A stretch of 64,000 bases of DNA from DASXQK01 sp963757155 (GTDB lineage Bacteria; Pseudomonadota; Alphaproteobacteria; Dongiales; Dongiaceae), in NCBI GenBank assembly GCA_963757155.1, contig CAVWQS010000025.1:1-64000 (forward strand), given 5' to 3'. How positions within the stretch are numbered: the stretch's first letter is position 1; each line of letters opens with the position of its first letter. The notes beneath the pieces were generated by a model that was not told where the DNA came from, made no database searches, and saw only the letters and a list, made by a program, of their open reading frames with translations. Shown in pieces: positions 55,076 through 64,000 of this stretch. The position numbers and the translations under genes were made by a program.

Positions 55076-56188
55076 ATGACGATGGGTCGCTCGGTGAGAG
55101 CGCTCGATCTCCGTCGCTCAGGCATTGCCGATCCGGAGGGCCGACAGCGTGTCGGAGTTCTCCGCGAGATTCCCCGCGTGCTGCAGCTCTTCAGCGCCGA
55201 TCCTCCGAAGGTCTTCCGGACCGCCGGGCTGGATCCTCGGATACTGGACCATCCCGACAACGAGATTTCCTTCGTCGCCATGGGCCGGCTCTTCCAAGCC
55301 TCGGTCGAGGCGACAGGATGCGAGCATTTCGGCCTGCTGGCGGGCCAGGGTTTGAATCTGCAATCTCTTGGCGTCGTCGGCCAGCTGATGCGCACAGCCC
55401 CCAACCTCCATTTCGCCCTGTGGGATCTCGCACTCACCCAGGCGCGCAACGCGGACGGGGCGGTTAGCTATCTCCGGCCAATGAAGGAGTCCGCCATCGT
55501 CGGCTATGCGATCTATCAGCCGGGTGTCCCCGCCATCGACCAGATCATCGATGGGGCCCTGGCGCTGGCTGTCAGCGCGATTCGGGAGCTGGCGGGCAAG
55601 GTCGTCGTCGAAGTGACGTTTGCTCACGCCGAACCCCGGGACATCCGGCCTTTCCGCAGATTCTTCGGTGTCCCGCTCCTGTTCAACGCGGAGGAATCCA
55701 CCGTCGTGGTGCCGGCGGAAGCCCTGCCGCTGGCGATCCGCAGCAGAGACGACAAGGAGCGAGGCCGGCTCCAGAACCTCGTGCGGCGCCATTTGGCGCT
55801 GCAGCATCCCGACATCGTCGCCCAAGTCGTTCGGCTGCTTCGCCCGCGGGTCACTTCCGGTGGCGTTTCCCTCGATGAAGTCGCCGCCTTCCTATCGCTG
55901 CACCCCTGGTCGCTCCTTCGCCGCCTGAAGCTGCGGGGAACCACCTTTCGACGGCTGTTGAACGAGACGCGATTTGAAGTCGCCGGCCAGCTCCTACGCG
56001 GCACCCGTCTCAGCGTCACTGAGATCGGGATCGCCCTGGGCTATGCCGATACGGCCGTGTTCACCCGCGCCTTCCGGCGCTGGTCGGGTGCCTCGCCCTC
56101 GGATTGGCGGGCGCGATGCCACGATGTCGTCGCCGAACCTGTGCCTTCCCCTCCGCCGGAGATGACGCCGGGAAGCGGATGTTTGTGA
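55076..56188 (+). CDS. AraC-family transcription regulator
   Basis: 370 residues. The N-terminal arabinose-binding-like domain (LDHPDNEISFVAMGRLFQAS, CEHFGLLAGQGLNLQSLGVV) is followed by a C-terminal double HTH (VSLDEVAAFLSLHPWSLLRR, ARG-type LLRGTRLSVTEIGIALGYAD, FTRAFRRWSGASPSDWRA). This is the OruR/ArgR-like subgroup with the domain-swapped N-terminal dimer region. It lies directly upstream of the arginine deiminase operon on the same strand, so control of that operon by arginine or ornithine is the natural inference. Confidence 0.93.
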   Translation: MTMGRSVRALDLRRSGIADPEGRQRVGVLREIPRVLQLFSADPPKVFRTAGLDPRILDHPDNEISFVAMGRLFQASVEATGCEHFGLLAGQGLNLQSLGVVGQLMRTAPNLHFALWDLALTQARNADGAVSYLRPMKESAIVGYAIYQPGVPAIDQIIDGALALAVSAIRELAGKVVVEVTFAHAEPRDIRPFRRFFGVPLLFNAEESTVVVPAEALPLAIRSRDDKERGRLQNLVRRHLALQHPDIVAQVVRLLRPRVTSGGVSLDEVAAFLSLHPWSLLRRLKLRGTTFRRLLNETRFEVAGQLLRGTRLSVTEIGIALGYADTAVFTRAFRRWSGASPSDWRARCHDVVAEPVPSPPPEMTPGSGCL

Positions 56189-56193
56189 GAAAA

Positions 56194-56216
56194 GATCAAG
56201 CGACATCTCGATCAAG
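56194..56216 (+). promoter_or_regulatory. Tandem GATCAAG half-sites, possible AraC-type operator
   Basis: GATCAAG occurs at 56194-56200 and 56210-56216, one and a half helical turns apart, between the AraC gene and the antiporter. AraC proteins use direct half-sites, so this is a candidate operator for the arc operon. No experimental support. Confidence 0.3.
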
Positions 56217-56375
56217 GTGATATCGATAACAACAAGAGGCTTTGGCCGAGTCACAGTGCGATTGGAGGGCTGATTGCGGACGGCATTGTCCGCGAACGGG
56301 GTGAGTCGCCGGCGCTACACGAGGTCTTGAATATTCTTACCCCGCCTATCCGTCGCGACGCAGGAGGGAGCGTCC

Positions 56376-57857
56376 ATGGCAGCGGTTACGAACGCCGTCG
56401 ATCAGGAAGCCGGCCGGACATCTGACAAGCTGACGCTGCTGCCGCTCGTGGCACTCGTCGTGGGCTCGATGATCGGCGGCGGGGTGTTCAACCTGCCCAG
56501 CGACATGTCGCGCCACGCGTCGCCGGGCGCCATCGTCATCGGATGGGTCATCACGGGCATCGGCATGCTGATGCTGGCCTTCGTCTATCAGGGCCTTGCG
56601 GTGCGCAAGCCGAATCTCAATGCCGGGCCCTACGCCTATGCCAAGGCCGGCTTCGGCGATTTCATCGGCTTCAACAGCGCCTGGGGCTATTGGATCAGCG
56701 CCTTCCTCGGCAATGTCGCCTATGCCGTCGCGATCTTCTCCTCCCTCTCATATTTCGTCCCCTTCTTCGGTGCCGGGAATAATCTCGTCTCGATCGCCGG
56801 CGCTTCGATCTGCCTCTGGCTGATCCATACCCTGGTTCTTACCGGCGTCAAGCAGGCGGCCTTCGTCAACATCGTCACGACCTTCGCCAAGCTCGTGCCC
56901 CTCGTGATTTTCCTGGTCGTGGCGGTGATCGCCTTCAACTGGGACAAGTTCCACTTCGACTTCTGGGGCCAGGCCGGCACCGGCGGCGACGCCCTGGGCA
57001 GCGTGATGGATCAGGTCAAGAGCACGATGCTGGTCACGCTCTGGGTCTTCATCGGAATCGAGGGCGCCAGCGTCTACTCCGCCCGCGCGGCCAATCGTGC
57101 CGATGTGGGCCGTGCCACCCTGCTCGGCTTTGCCGGCGCGCTTGCCATCTACGTGCTGGTATCGCTCCTGGCGCGGGGCCTGATGACGCAGCCGGAGCTG
57201 GCCGGCCTCAAGGTCCCCTCCATGGCCGGCGTTCTCGAAGCCGCCGTCGGCGGCTGGGGCGCGGCCTTGATCAATCTGGGGCTGATCGTGTCGGTCGGCG
57301 GGGCTTTCCTCGCCTGGACCCTCCTCTGCGCCGAAATACCCTATGTCTGCGGCAAGGATGGCACCTTCCCGAAATGGTTCGCAGGCGAGAACGCCGCGGG
57401 CTCGCCGGTGAACTCGCTCTGGGTGACCAACGGGCTGATCCAGATCTTCCTCCTCGTCAGCTACTTCTCCCAGAACGCCTATCATTTCTTCTATTTCATC
57501 GCCTCCGTGGCGATCCTGCCGCCTTATGTCTTCTCCGGCGCCTATGCGCTGAAGCTCGCCCTCTCGGGCGAGACTTACGGCGCGGGGGACAGAAGCCGCA
57601 ATCGCGACATGATCGTCGGCGGCCTCGCCACGATCTACGGCATCTGGCTCGTCTATGCGGCCGGCCTCCAGTATCTGCTGATGTGCATGGTCCTGTTCAC
57701 CCCCGGCATCGTCGTCTACGTCTGGGCGCGCCGGGAGCGCGGGGTGCGCGCCTTCACGGCCGTCGAGGCGCTGATTGCCGCGGCGATCGTGGTGCTTGCC
57801 TTGGTCGCCGGCTGGTTGATGTGGACCGGCCAGCATCAGCCCGCTGTGAGAAGGTGA
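56376..57857 (+). CDS. arcD: Arginine/ornithine antiporter (APC family, ArcD type)
   Basis: 493 residues, 12-13 helices. The start LLPLVALVVGSMIGGGVFNL contains the substrate-backbone loop GSMIGGG of APC transporters. Other landmarks are GPYAYAKAGFGDFIGFNSAW, WVFIGIEGASVYSARAANRA and AWTLLCAEIPYVCGKDGTFP, all typical of the arginine:ornithine exchanger branch. Exchange of arginine for ornithine feeds the deiminase pathway without energy cost. First gene of the operon; 61 bp to arcA. Intact. Confidence 0.92.
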   Translation: MAAVTNAVDQEAGRTSDKLTLLPLVALVVGSMIGGGVFNLPSDMSRHASPGAIVIGWVITGIGMLMLAFVYQGLAVRKPNLNAGPYAYAKAGFGDFIGFNSAWGYWISAFLGNVAYAVAIFSSLSYFVPFFGAGNNLVSIAGASICLWLIHTLVLTGVKQAAFVNIVTTFAKLVPLVIFLVVAVIAFNWDKFHFDFWGQAGTGGDALGSVMDQVKSTMLVTLWVFIGIEGASVYSARAANRADVGRATLLGFAGALAIYVLVSLLARGLMTQPELAGLKVPSMAGVLEAAVGGWGAALINLGLIVSVGGAFLAWTLLCAEIPYVCGKDGTFPKWFAGENAAGSPVNSLWVTNGLIQIFLLVSYFSQNAYHFFYFIASVAILPPYVFSGAYALKLALSGETYGAGDRSRNRDMIVGGLATIYGIWLVYAAGLQYLLMCMVLFTPGIVVYVWARRERGVRAFTAVEALIAAAIVVLALVAGWLMWTGQHQPAVRR

Positions 57858-57918
57858 CGGCCGCCGCTCCGCGGCGGCTGTCGCAAAACGCCTACGCAAG
57901 CAGATAGAGGGAGGTTTC

Positions 57919-59152
57919 ATGTCTCGCAGTTTCGGCGTCCACTCCGAAGTCGGAAAGCTGAAGACGGTGATGGTCTGCCCGCCGGGCCGCGCCCATGAGC
58001 GCCTCACCCCCGGCAACTGCCACGATCTGCTGTTCGACGATGTCATCTGGGTTCACGAGGCGCGCAAGGATCATTACGACTTCGTGACGAAGATGGAGGA
58101 ACGGGGTGTCGAGGTGCTCGATTTCCCGAAGCTCCTCGGCGAAGCGCTGGACGACAAGGAGGCCCGCGCCTTCGTCCTCGACCGGCGCGTGACGCCGCAA
58201 TACCGTCGGCCCCGGCGCCGCCCGCGCGATGCGGCCCTGGCTCGAGGAGATCCCGGGCGCCGACCTCTCGCGGCTGCTCATCGGGGGCATCTCGATGCTG
58301 GACGTTCCCAAGTCCGAGTGGTCGAAGATGGTGACGGAGGCGGAGGGCGAGACGTCGTTTCTCATTCCGCCGATCCCCAATACCCTCTTCCAGCGCGACC
58401 CTTCCTGTTGGATCTATAAGGGCGTGACCTGCAATCCGATGTATTGGCCGGCACGGCAGCTGGAGACCCTGCTGCAGCGGGCGGTCTACAAGTTTCATCC
58501 GATCTTCAAGGGCGGCGACTTCAGCTTCTGGTTCGGCGATTCCGATGAGAACTTCGCCACCGCCACGCTCGAGGGCGGCGACGTCATGCCGATCGGAAAG
58601 GGCATCGTTCTCATCGGGATGGGCGAACGGAGCACCCGCCAGGCGGTCAGCCAGGTGGCTCAGTCGCTCTTCGCCCACAACGCCGCGACCCGCGTCATCG
58701 CCTGCCACATGCCCAAGAGCCGCGCGGCCATGCATCTGGACACGGTCTTCAGCTTCTGCGACCGGGATGTCTGCACCGTGTTCCGCGAGGTGGTCGACCA
58801 GATCCAATGCTACAGCTGGTATCCCGCGAATGTGGAGGGCGGCATCGAGGTCCGGAAGGACAAGGGGACCATGCTCGAGGTCGTGCGCGACGCTCTCGGT
58901 CTCAAGGAGCTGCGGGTGGTCCAGACCGGCGGCGATGCCTGGGAAGCCGAGCGCGAGCAGTGGGATGACGGCAACAACGTCGTCGCCCTCGAGCCTGGCG
59001 TCGTGGTGGGCTACGACCGCAACACCTATACCAACACGCTGCTCCGCAAGGCGGGGATAGAGGTCATCACCATTCGCGGGTCCGAGCTCGGCCGCGGACG
59101 CGGCGGCGGCCATTGCATGACCTGCCCGATCTCGCGCGACCCTGCCTATTGA
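57919..59152 (+). CDS. arcA: Arginine deiminase, one apparent frameshift
   Basis: About 410 residues. N-terminus FGVHSEVGKLKTVMVCPPGR and LLFDDVIWVHEARKDHYDF; C-terminal part MRPWLEEIPGADLSRLLIGG, FQRDPSCWIYKGVTCNPMYW (substrate-binding FxRD), FEGGDV-like TLEGGDVMPIGKGIVLIGMG, and the nucleophile in GRGRGGGHCMTCPI. One extra C near 58199 breaks the frame; removing it restores RVTPNTVGPGAARAMRPWLE. Hydrolyses arginine to citrulline and ammonia. In a core operon this shift is most likely a sequence error. Confidence 0.93.
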
Positions 59153-59182
59153 ACCGCAGACCGCCTCTTTCAGGAGATCATC

Positions 59183-60184
59183 ATGAGCCTCAACCTGCGC
59201 AATCGCTCGCTGCTCACGGTTCAGGACTACACGCAGCGCGAATTCCGATACCTGCTCGATCTCGCCCGCGACCTGAAGCGCGCCAAATATGCCCGCACGG
59301 AGCAGGAGCATCTCAAGGGCAAGGAGATCGTCCTGATCTTCGAGAAAACCTCGACCCGGACCCGCTGCGCCTTCGAGGTCGCCTGCCACGACCAGGGCGC
59401 TCATGTCACCTATCTGGACCCCTCGGGCTCGCAGATCGGCCACAAGGAGTCGGTCAAGGACACCGCCCGGGTGCTGGGCCGGATGTTCGACGCCATCGAG
59501 TATCGCGGCTTCTCCCAGGAAGCCGTGGAGGATCTTGCCAAATTTGCCGGCGTGCCGGTCTACAACGGTCTTACCGACGAGTATCACCCGACGCAGATGC
59601 TGGCCGATGTCATGACCATGCGCGAGTACAGCGACAGGCCCGTGCATGAGATCAAATATGCCTATGTCGGCGACACGCGTTCCAACATGGGTCATTCCCT
59701 CATGATCGTCGGCTGCCTCATGGGGATGGACGTCAGGATCTGCGGGCCCAAGTCCCTCTGGCCGGCGGACGACTATGTCAAGACCGCGCGGGAGCTCGAG
59801 AAGAAATACGGCGCCAAGCTCACCATCACCGAGGATGTGGGGCTCGCCGTGGAGGGCGCCGACTTCGTCCATACCGATGTATGGGTGTCCATGGGCGAGG
59901 CCAAGGAGGTGTGGGCGGAGCGCATCAAATTGCTCAAGCCCTACCAGGTGAATGCGAAGCTCTTGAAGATGACCAAGAATCCGCGGGTCAAATTCATGCA
60001 TTGCCTGCCGGCCTATCACAATCTCGAGACCAAGGTCGGCCGGGACATCCACGAGCAATTCGGCATGACGGCGATGGAAGTCACCGAGGATGTCTTCGAA
60101 TCCGAGGTGAACATCGCCTTCGAGCAGGCGGAGAACCGGCTGCACACGATCAAGGCCATCCTGGTCGCGACCCTGGGAGATTGA
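59183..60184 (+). CDS. arcB: Catabolic ornithine carbamoyltransferase
   Basis: 333 residues, intact. Carbamoyl-phosphate loop STRTR within FEKTSTRTRCAFEVACHDQG, GSQIGHKESVKDTARVLGRM, EYHPTQMLADVMTM, and the ornithine-site HCLPAYHN. The C-terminal ending ENRLHTIKAILVATLG is typical. It runs phosphorolysis of citrulline to ornithine and carbamoyl phosphate in this context. It starts 31 bp after arcA and is followed by arcC after 3 bp. Confidence 0.97.
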   Translation: MSLNLRNRSLLTVQDYTQREFRYLLDLARDLKRAKYARTEQEHLKGKEIVLIFEKTSTRTRCAFEVACHDQGAHVTYLDPSGSQIGHKESVKDTARVLGRMFDAIEYRGFSQEAVEDLAKFAGVPVYNGLTDEYHPTQMLADVMTMREYSDRPVHEIKYAYVGDTRSNMGHSLMIVGCLMGMDVRICGPKSLWPADDYVKTARELEKKYGAKLTITEDVGLAVEGADFVHTDVWVSMGEAKEVWAERIKLLKPYQVNAKLLKMTKNPRVKFMHCLPAYHNLETKVGRDIHEQFGMTAMEVTEDVFESEVNIAFEQAENRLHTIKAILVATLGD

Positions 60185-60187
60185 GCC

Positions 60188-61138
60188 ATGCGCATCCTGG
60201 TGGCGCTCGGCGGAAATGCCCTGCTGCGCCGCGGAGAGCCGATGACCGCCGAGGCGCAGCGAGCCAATGTCAGGGTCGCGGCGAAGGCGCTGGCGGCCAT
60301 CCAGCCCGGCAATCAGCTGATCATCACCCACGGGAACGGGCCGCAGGTCGGGCTCCTGGCCTTGCAGGGTGCTGCCTACAATCCGAGCGAGCTCTATCCG
60401 CTCGATGTTCTCGGCGCCGAGACCGAGGGCATGATCGGCTACATGATCGAGCAGGAGATGGGCAATCTGCTCCCCTTCGAGGTGCCGTTCGCCACGGTGC
60501 TGACCATGGTGGAGGTCGACCGTGCGGATCCCGCCTTCTCGGATCCGACCAAGTTCGTCGGCCCCGTCTACGACGAGGCCGAGGCGCAAAGGCTCAAGGC
60601 CGAGAAGGGCTGGGCGATGAAGATGGACGGCGACAAGTGGCGCCGGGTCGTGCCCTCTCCCCGTCCGAAGCGGATCTTCGAGATGCGGCCGATCAAATGG
60701 CTCCTGGAAAAAGGCACCGTGGTGATCGCCGCCGGCGGCGGCGGCATTCCGACCGCTTATGAGCCGGGCCGAAAGCTGAGCGGCGTCGAAGCGGTGATCG
60801 ACAAGGATCTCTGCTCCGAGCTTCTCGCCCGCGAGCTCGATGTCGACCTGTTCATCATGGCCACGGATGCCACGGCGGTATTCGACAATTGGGGCAAACC
60901 GGGTGCCAAAGCGATCCGCCGCGCGAGCCCGCAGGCTCTGGCAGCCTATAAATTTCCCGCAGGCTCCATGGGTCCCAAGGTCGACGCGGCCTGCCACTTC
61001 GCCGAGGTCACCGGCAAGCGTGCCGCGATCGGCGCGCTGGGCGATCTGGCCGCAATGATGGAAGCGCAGGCCGGCACGACCATAACCAAGGAAGCCAGCG
61101 GCATCGAGTGGGCGCCAAGCCTGCCGCCGGCGGGATGA
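60188..61138 (+). CDS. arcC: Carbamate kinase
   Basis: 316 residues, intact. N-terminal MRILVALGGNALLRRGEPMT, the substrate loop QLIITHGNGPQVGLLALQ, and the ATP-site blocks VVIAAGGGGIPTAYEPG, GVEAVIDKDLCSELLARELD and VDLFIMATDATAVFDNWG. It makes ATP from carbamoyl phosphate and ADP, the energy-yielding step of the pathway. The tight spacing to arcB and to the antiporter downstream (6 bp) shows a single transcript. Confidence 0.97.
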   Translation: MRILVALGGNALLRRGEPMTAEAQRANVRVAAKALAAIQPGNQLIITHGNGPQVGLLALQGAAYNPSELYPLDVLGAETEGMIGYMIEQEMGNLLPFEVPFATVLTMVEVDRADPAFSDPTKFVGPVYDEAEAQRLKAEKGWAMKMDGDKWRRVVPSPRPKRIFEMRPIKWLLEKGTVVIAAGGGGIPTAYEPGRKLSGVEAVIDKDLCSELLARELDVDLFIMATDATAVFDNWGKPGAKAIRRASPQALAAYKFPAGSMGPKVDAACHFAEVTGKRAAIGALGDLAAMMEAQAGTTITKEASGIEWAPSLPPAG

Positions 61139-61144
61139 GGCCGA

Positions 61145-62642
61145 ATGGCACCTGGCAGCGAAGCGGCGGCGACCGGCGAAGCAGAGACGCCGGCCCGGGG
61201 TAGAGAGCCGACGATCCTGGAGTCTCTGTTGCCCATCGGCGCGCTCATCGTCCTGCTGTCGCTTTCCTACTATCTCTTTCGCGACGAAGCTTCCTACGGG
61301 CCGAATCAGGTCGCCCTCATCTTCTGCGCGCTGGTTGCCGCCGGCCTCGCTTACAAGAACGGCTTCGCCTGGGAGGGAATCCGCCGGGCGATGATCGATG
61401 GGGTTGCGACGGGCATCGGCGCCATCGGCATCCTGCTGGCCGTCGGCGCCTTGATCGGAACCTGGGCCCTCAGCGGCACCATCGTGGCCATGGTCTACTA
61501 CGGGCTCCAGATCCTGAATCCCAACTACTTCTACGCGACCACCGCCCTGATCTGCGCGGCCGTGGCCTTCAGCATCGGCAGCTCCTGGACCACCGCCGGC
61601 ACGATCGGCATCGGCCTCATGGGGATCGCCGGCAGCATGGATCTTTCACCGGCCATTACCGCCGGTGCGGTGATCTCCGGCGCCTATTTCGGCGACAAGG
61701 CCTCGCCCCTCTCCGACACGGCGAACCTGGCGACGGCCGCCGCGGGATCCGAGCTCTTCGCCCATATCCGGGAATCCTTGTGGACGTCGATCCCCGCTTT
61801 GCTGCTGGCCGTCGCCGGCTTTGCCCTGCTCGGCAAGGCGGGCGATTTCAATGCCTCTGCCATGCTGGCAGCCATTGAGAGCCACGTCGCCGTATCGCCG
61901 TGGAGTTTTCTCCCCCTCCTCCTCGTTCTCGTTCTGGCGCTGCTGCGCTTTCCGCCGATGGCCACCATATTCCTCGGCGCGCTGGCAGGCGGGGTGCTTG
62001 CCGCGGTCCAGAGCCCCGATGCGGTCGTGGCTTTCGCCAAAGCGCCGGAGATTGGCCGGCCGCTGGCGGTGATCAAGGGGGTGTGGGCCGCGCTCGCCAC
62101 CGGCTATCGCGTCGAAACCGGCGATCCGGCCATCGACCAGCTCATGAGCCGGGGCGGAATGTCGAGCATGATGATCACCGTCTGGCTGATCATCTGCGCC
62201 CTTGCCTTCGGTGCGGCCGTCGAGCATGGCGGGTTCCTTACCCGGCTGGTCGCGCCGCTGCTCCGCGGGGTGCGCTCCGTCGGCAGCGCTGGTCACCCTC
62301 CTCGTGGTCACCTGCATCGGCGCCAACATCATCACCTCGGACCAGTACATCGCCGTCGTGCTTCCGGGCCGCCTCTTCCGGGCCGAGTTCCTGAAGCGGG
62401 GCCTGGCGCCGGTTTTTCTTTCCCGTGTCATCGGCGATTCGGCCATCGTCACCTCTCCCCTGGTACCCTGGAATAGCTGCGGCGCCTATATGGCCGCGAC
62501 CCTCGGCGTATCGACCCTGGGCTACGCAGGTTTTTGCTTCTTCAACCTGCTGAATCCGGCCCTGACCATTATTTTCAGCTTCTGCGCCTTCAGGATCATT
62601 CGAACGGGGGAAAGTGTGAATGTCGTCAAAAGCATCGCCTGA
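61145..62642 (+). CDS. NhaC-type Na+/H+ antiporter family protein, one apparent frameshift
   Basis: About 500 residues with 11-12 helices. Landmarks: VALIFCALVAAGLAYKNGFA, IGSSWTTAGTIGIGLMGIAG, GAVISGAYFGDKASPLSDTA (the NhaC signature) and, after a shift near 62288, CIGANIITSDQYIAVVLPGR and DSAIVTSPLVPWNSCGAYMA. Members exchange Na+ for H+ or amino-acid-derived anions; in arc operons a role in pH homeostasis or in extra arginine/ornithine exchange is plausible. It overlaps the next gene by 23 bp. One missing base (GCG-CTG) explains the shift. Confidence 0.85.
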
Positions 62643-64000
62643 CCAGCCTGGGGCGGAGGTAGAGCGGCTGGCGGAGGCCCGAGACCGCGCGATCCCCTGG
62701 CGGAAATGGGGCCCCTATCTCAGCGAGCGCCAATGGGGAACGGTGCGCGAGGACTACAGCGAGGGCGGCGATGCCTGGAACTACTTCACCCATGACCAGG
62801 CGCGTTCGCGCGCCTATCACTGGGGCGAGGACGGGCTGGCCGGCATCAGCGACGATAAGCAGCAGCTTTGCTTCGCCTTGGCGCTGTGGAACGGCAAGGA
62901 CCCTATCGTCAAGGAGCGGTTGTTCGGATTGACGAACAGCGAGGGAAATCACGGCGAGGACGTGAAGGAATATTACTTCTACCTCGACTCGACCCCGACG
63001 CACGCCTACATGAAATATCTCTACAAATATCCGCAAGCAGCATATCCCTATGCCGACCTCGTCGACACCAATCGCAGCCGCAGCCGGCAGGAATTCGAAT
63101 ACGAGCTGTTGGACACGGGCGTCTTCGATCAGGATCGCTACTTCGATGTCTTCGTCGAATATGCCAAGGCTTCGCCCGAGGATATTCTGATCGAGATCAC
63201 GGCCTGCAACCGCGGCCCCGATTCCGCGACGCTGCATCTGCTGCCCACGCTCTGGTTCCGGAACACCTGGTCCTGGGGACAGGCGAAAGCGCCGCGGCCG
63301 GCGCTCCGCCAAAGCGGACCAGCCACGGTCACCGCCTCCCACCCCGGTCTCGGCGATCGGTTTCTTTCCTGCGACGGTGCCGCGGAGCTGCTCTTCACCG
63401 AGAACGAGACCAACACCGAGCGCCTCTTCGGCACGCCCAACCGCACGCCCTATGTCAAGGATGGGATCGACAGCTATATCGTCCACGGCCGCCGCGAAGC
63501 CGTGAATCCCGATCGAACGGGGACGAAGATGGCGGCCCATTATCCGCTCACCGTGGGGGCCGGCGAGCAGCGGACCATCCGCCTGCGGCTCCACGAGGCG
63601 GCATTGGCCTCCCCCTTCGACGGCGGCTTCGCCGCCGCGGCGTGAGGCCCGGCGCCGCGAGGCCGACGAGTTCTATGCTTCGGTCATTCCCGGGTCGCTC
63701 GATGCCGACGCCGCCACCGTGATGCGCCAGGCCCTGGCCGGCATGCTCTGGTCCAAGCAGTACTATTACTACGACGTCGACCGGTGGCTCGGGGAGCGCG
63801 GCTCGGATCCCTTCAAGGCCAACCGCCGGCAAGCCCCCCGCAATGAGCATTGGCATCACGTCTACAACGCCGACGTGATCTCGATGCCGGACAAGTGGGA
63901 GTATCCCTGGTACGCGGCATGGGATCTCGCATTCCATGTCTTGCCGCTGACGATGGTGGACGAGGAGTTCGGCAAGCAGCAGCTCAGCATGATGCTGCGC
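62620..64000 (+). CDS. GH63/MGH1-like glycoside hydrolase, partial
   Basis: At least 460 residues visible; the window ends inside the gene. The N-terminal beta-sandwich contains WGPYLSERQWGTVREDYSEG, ARSRAYHWGEDGLAGISDDK and YFDVFVEYAKASPEDILIEI. After an apparent shift near 63640 the catalytic toroid starts: QALAGMLWSKQYYYYDVDRW and NEHWHHVYNADVISMPDKWE with an acidic pair. MGH1/GH63 enzymes cleave alpha-glucosides such as glucosylglycerate or mannosylglycerate. The link to arginine catabolism is unclear; it is simply the last gene of the transcript. Confidence 0.85.

Noticed and set aside
58043..60997. A 984-codon open frame on the minus strand
   Set aside because: It lies antisense to arcA and arcB, whose catalytic motifs are unmistakable; long antisense frames are common in such GC-rich DNA.

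Overview
The window reads as high-GC alphaproteobacterial DNA, probably Rhodospirillales-like (my inference). The grounds are FixL/FixK-type oxygen regulation, SHP/DHC-type haem proteins, a bacterial porin with a terminal Phe, and the codon use. I ran no database search, so family names rest on recognised motifs and gene order.

Left edge (1-8.6 kb) is accessory DNA. It holds a tyrosine recombinase with an HTH partner, a decayed IS1202-like element flanked by 18-bp direct repeats, a 3' fragment of tRNA-Met that looks like an att scar, and a small cargo segment between 31-bp direct repeats. The cargo is a DUF2971 gene split by a complete IS3-family element (exact excision restores its frame) and a divergent DUF6236-like gene. 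A Rap1a/Tai-like secreted protein and a P27-type terminase small subunit gene follow.

The central island (about 8.6-48.5 kb) is the main discovery. It is bracketed by roughly 0.9-kb inverted repeats (7693-8564 and 48564-49462), each carrying a P27 terminase small subunit gene, and outside those by tRNA-Met 3' fragments in inverted orientation. Inside are two copies each of an acetate-CoA ligase/GNAT fusion and an MgtA-type P-type ATPase, three universal stress proteins, Hsp20, c-type cytochromes, a cytochrome b561-diheme fusion with SHP and DHC partners, an L,D-transpeptidase, a HlyD-RbbA-YhhJ-type ABC system, pyruvate kinase, a truncated PEP synthase, a CBS-BON protein and several remnants. 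Ten exact TTGA-N6-TCAA boxes (the FNR/FixK operator) and two near matches lie mostly 35-90 bp upstream of these genes. I saw none in the outer parts of the window. In the middle sit a FixK-like regulator with the E-x2-S-R recognition helix but no iron-sulfur cysteines, a FixL-like hybrid kinase with the haem-PAS signature, an OmpR-type regulator and a stand-alone receiver. The gene set resembles a low-oxygen dormancy regulon, comparable in content to mycobacterial DosR, packaged with its own sensor and regulator and carrying scars of mobility.

Right boundary (48.3-50.5 kb) has an IS relic, the second terminase copy, 3' fragments of tRNA-Met and tRNA-Glu each followed by a related repeat of about 70 bp, and an intact tRNA-Arg(CCG).

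Right part (50.5-64 kb) looks like more stable chromosome: a HlyD-type protein with a CDF-like protein lacking the usual metal ligands, a hypothetical gene, a porin, an AraC regulator, and an arginine deiminase operon (antiporter, arcA, arcB, arcC) followed by an NhaC-type antiporter and a GH63-like glycoside hydrolase cut by the window end.

Caution: many long genes in both the island and the core carry single-base frameshifts, some in G/C runs. Assembly indels are at least as likely as real decay, so 'pseudogene' labels for otherwise full-length genes are provisional.
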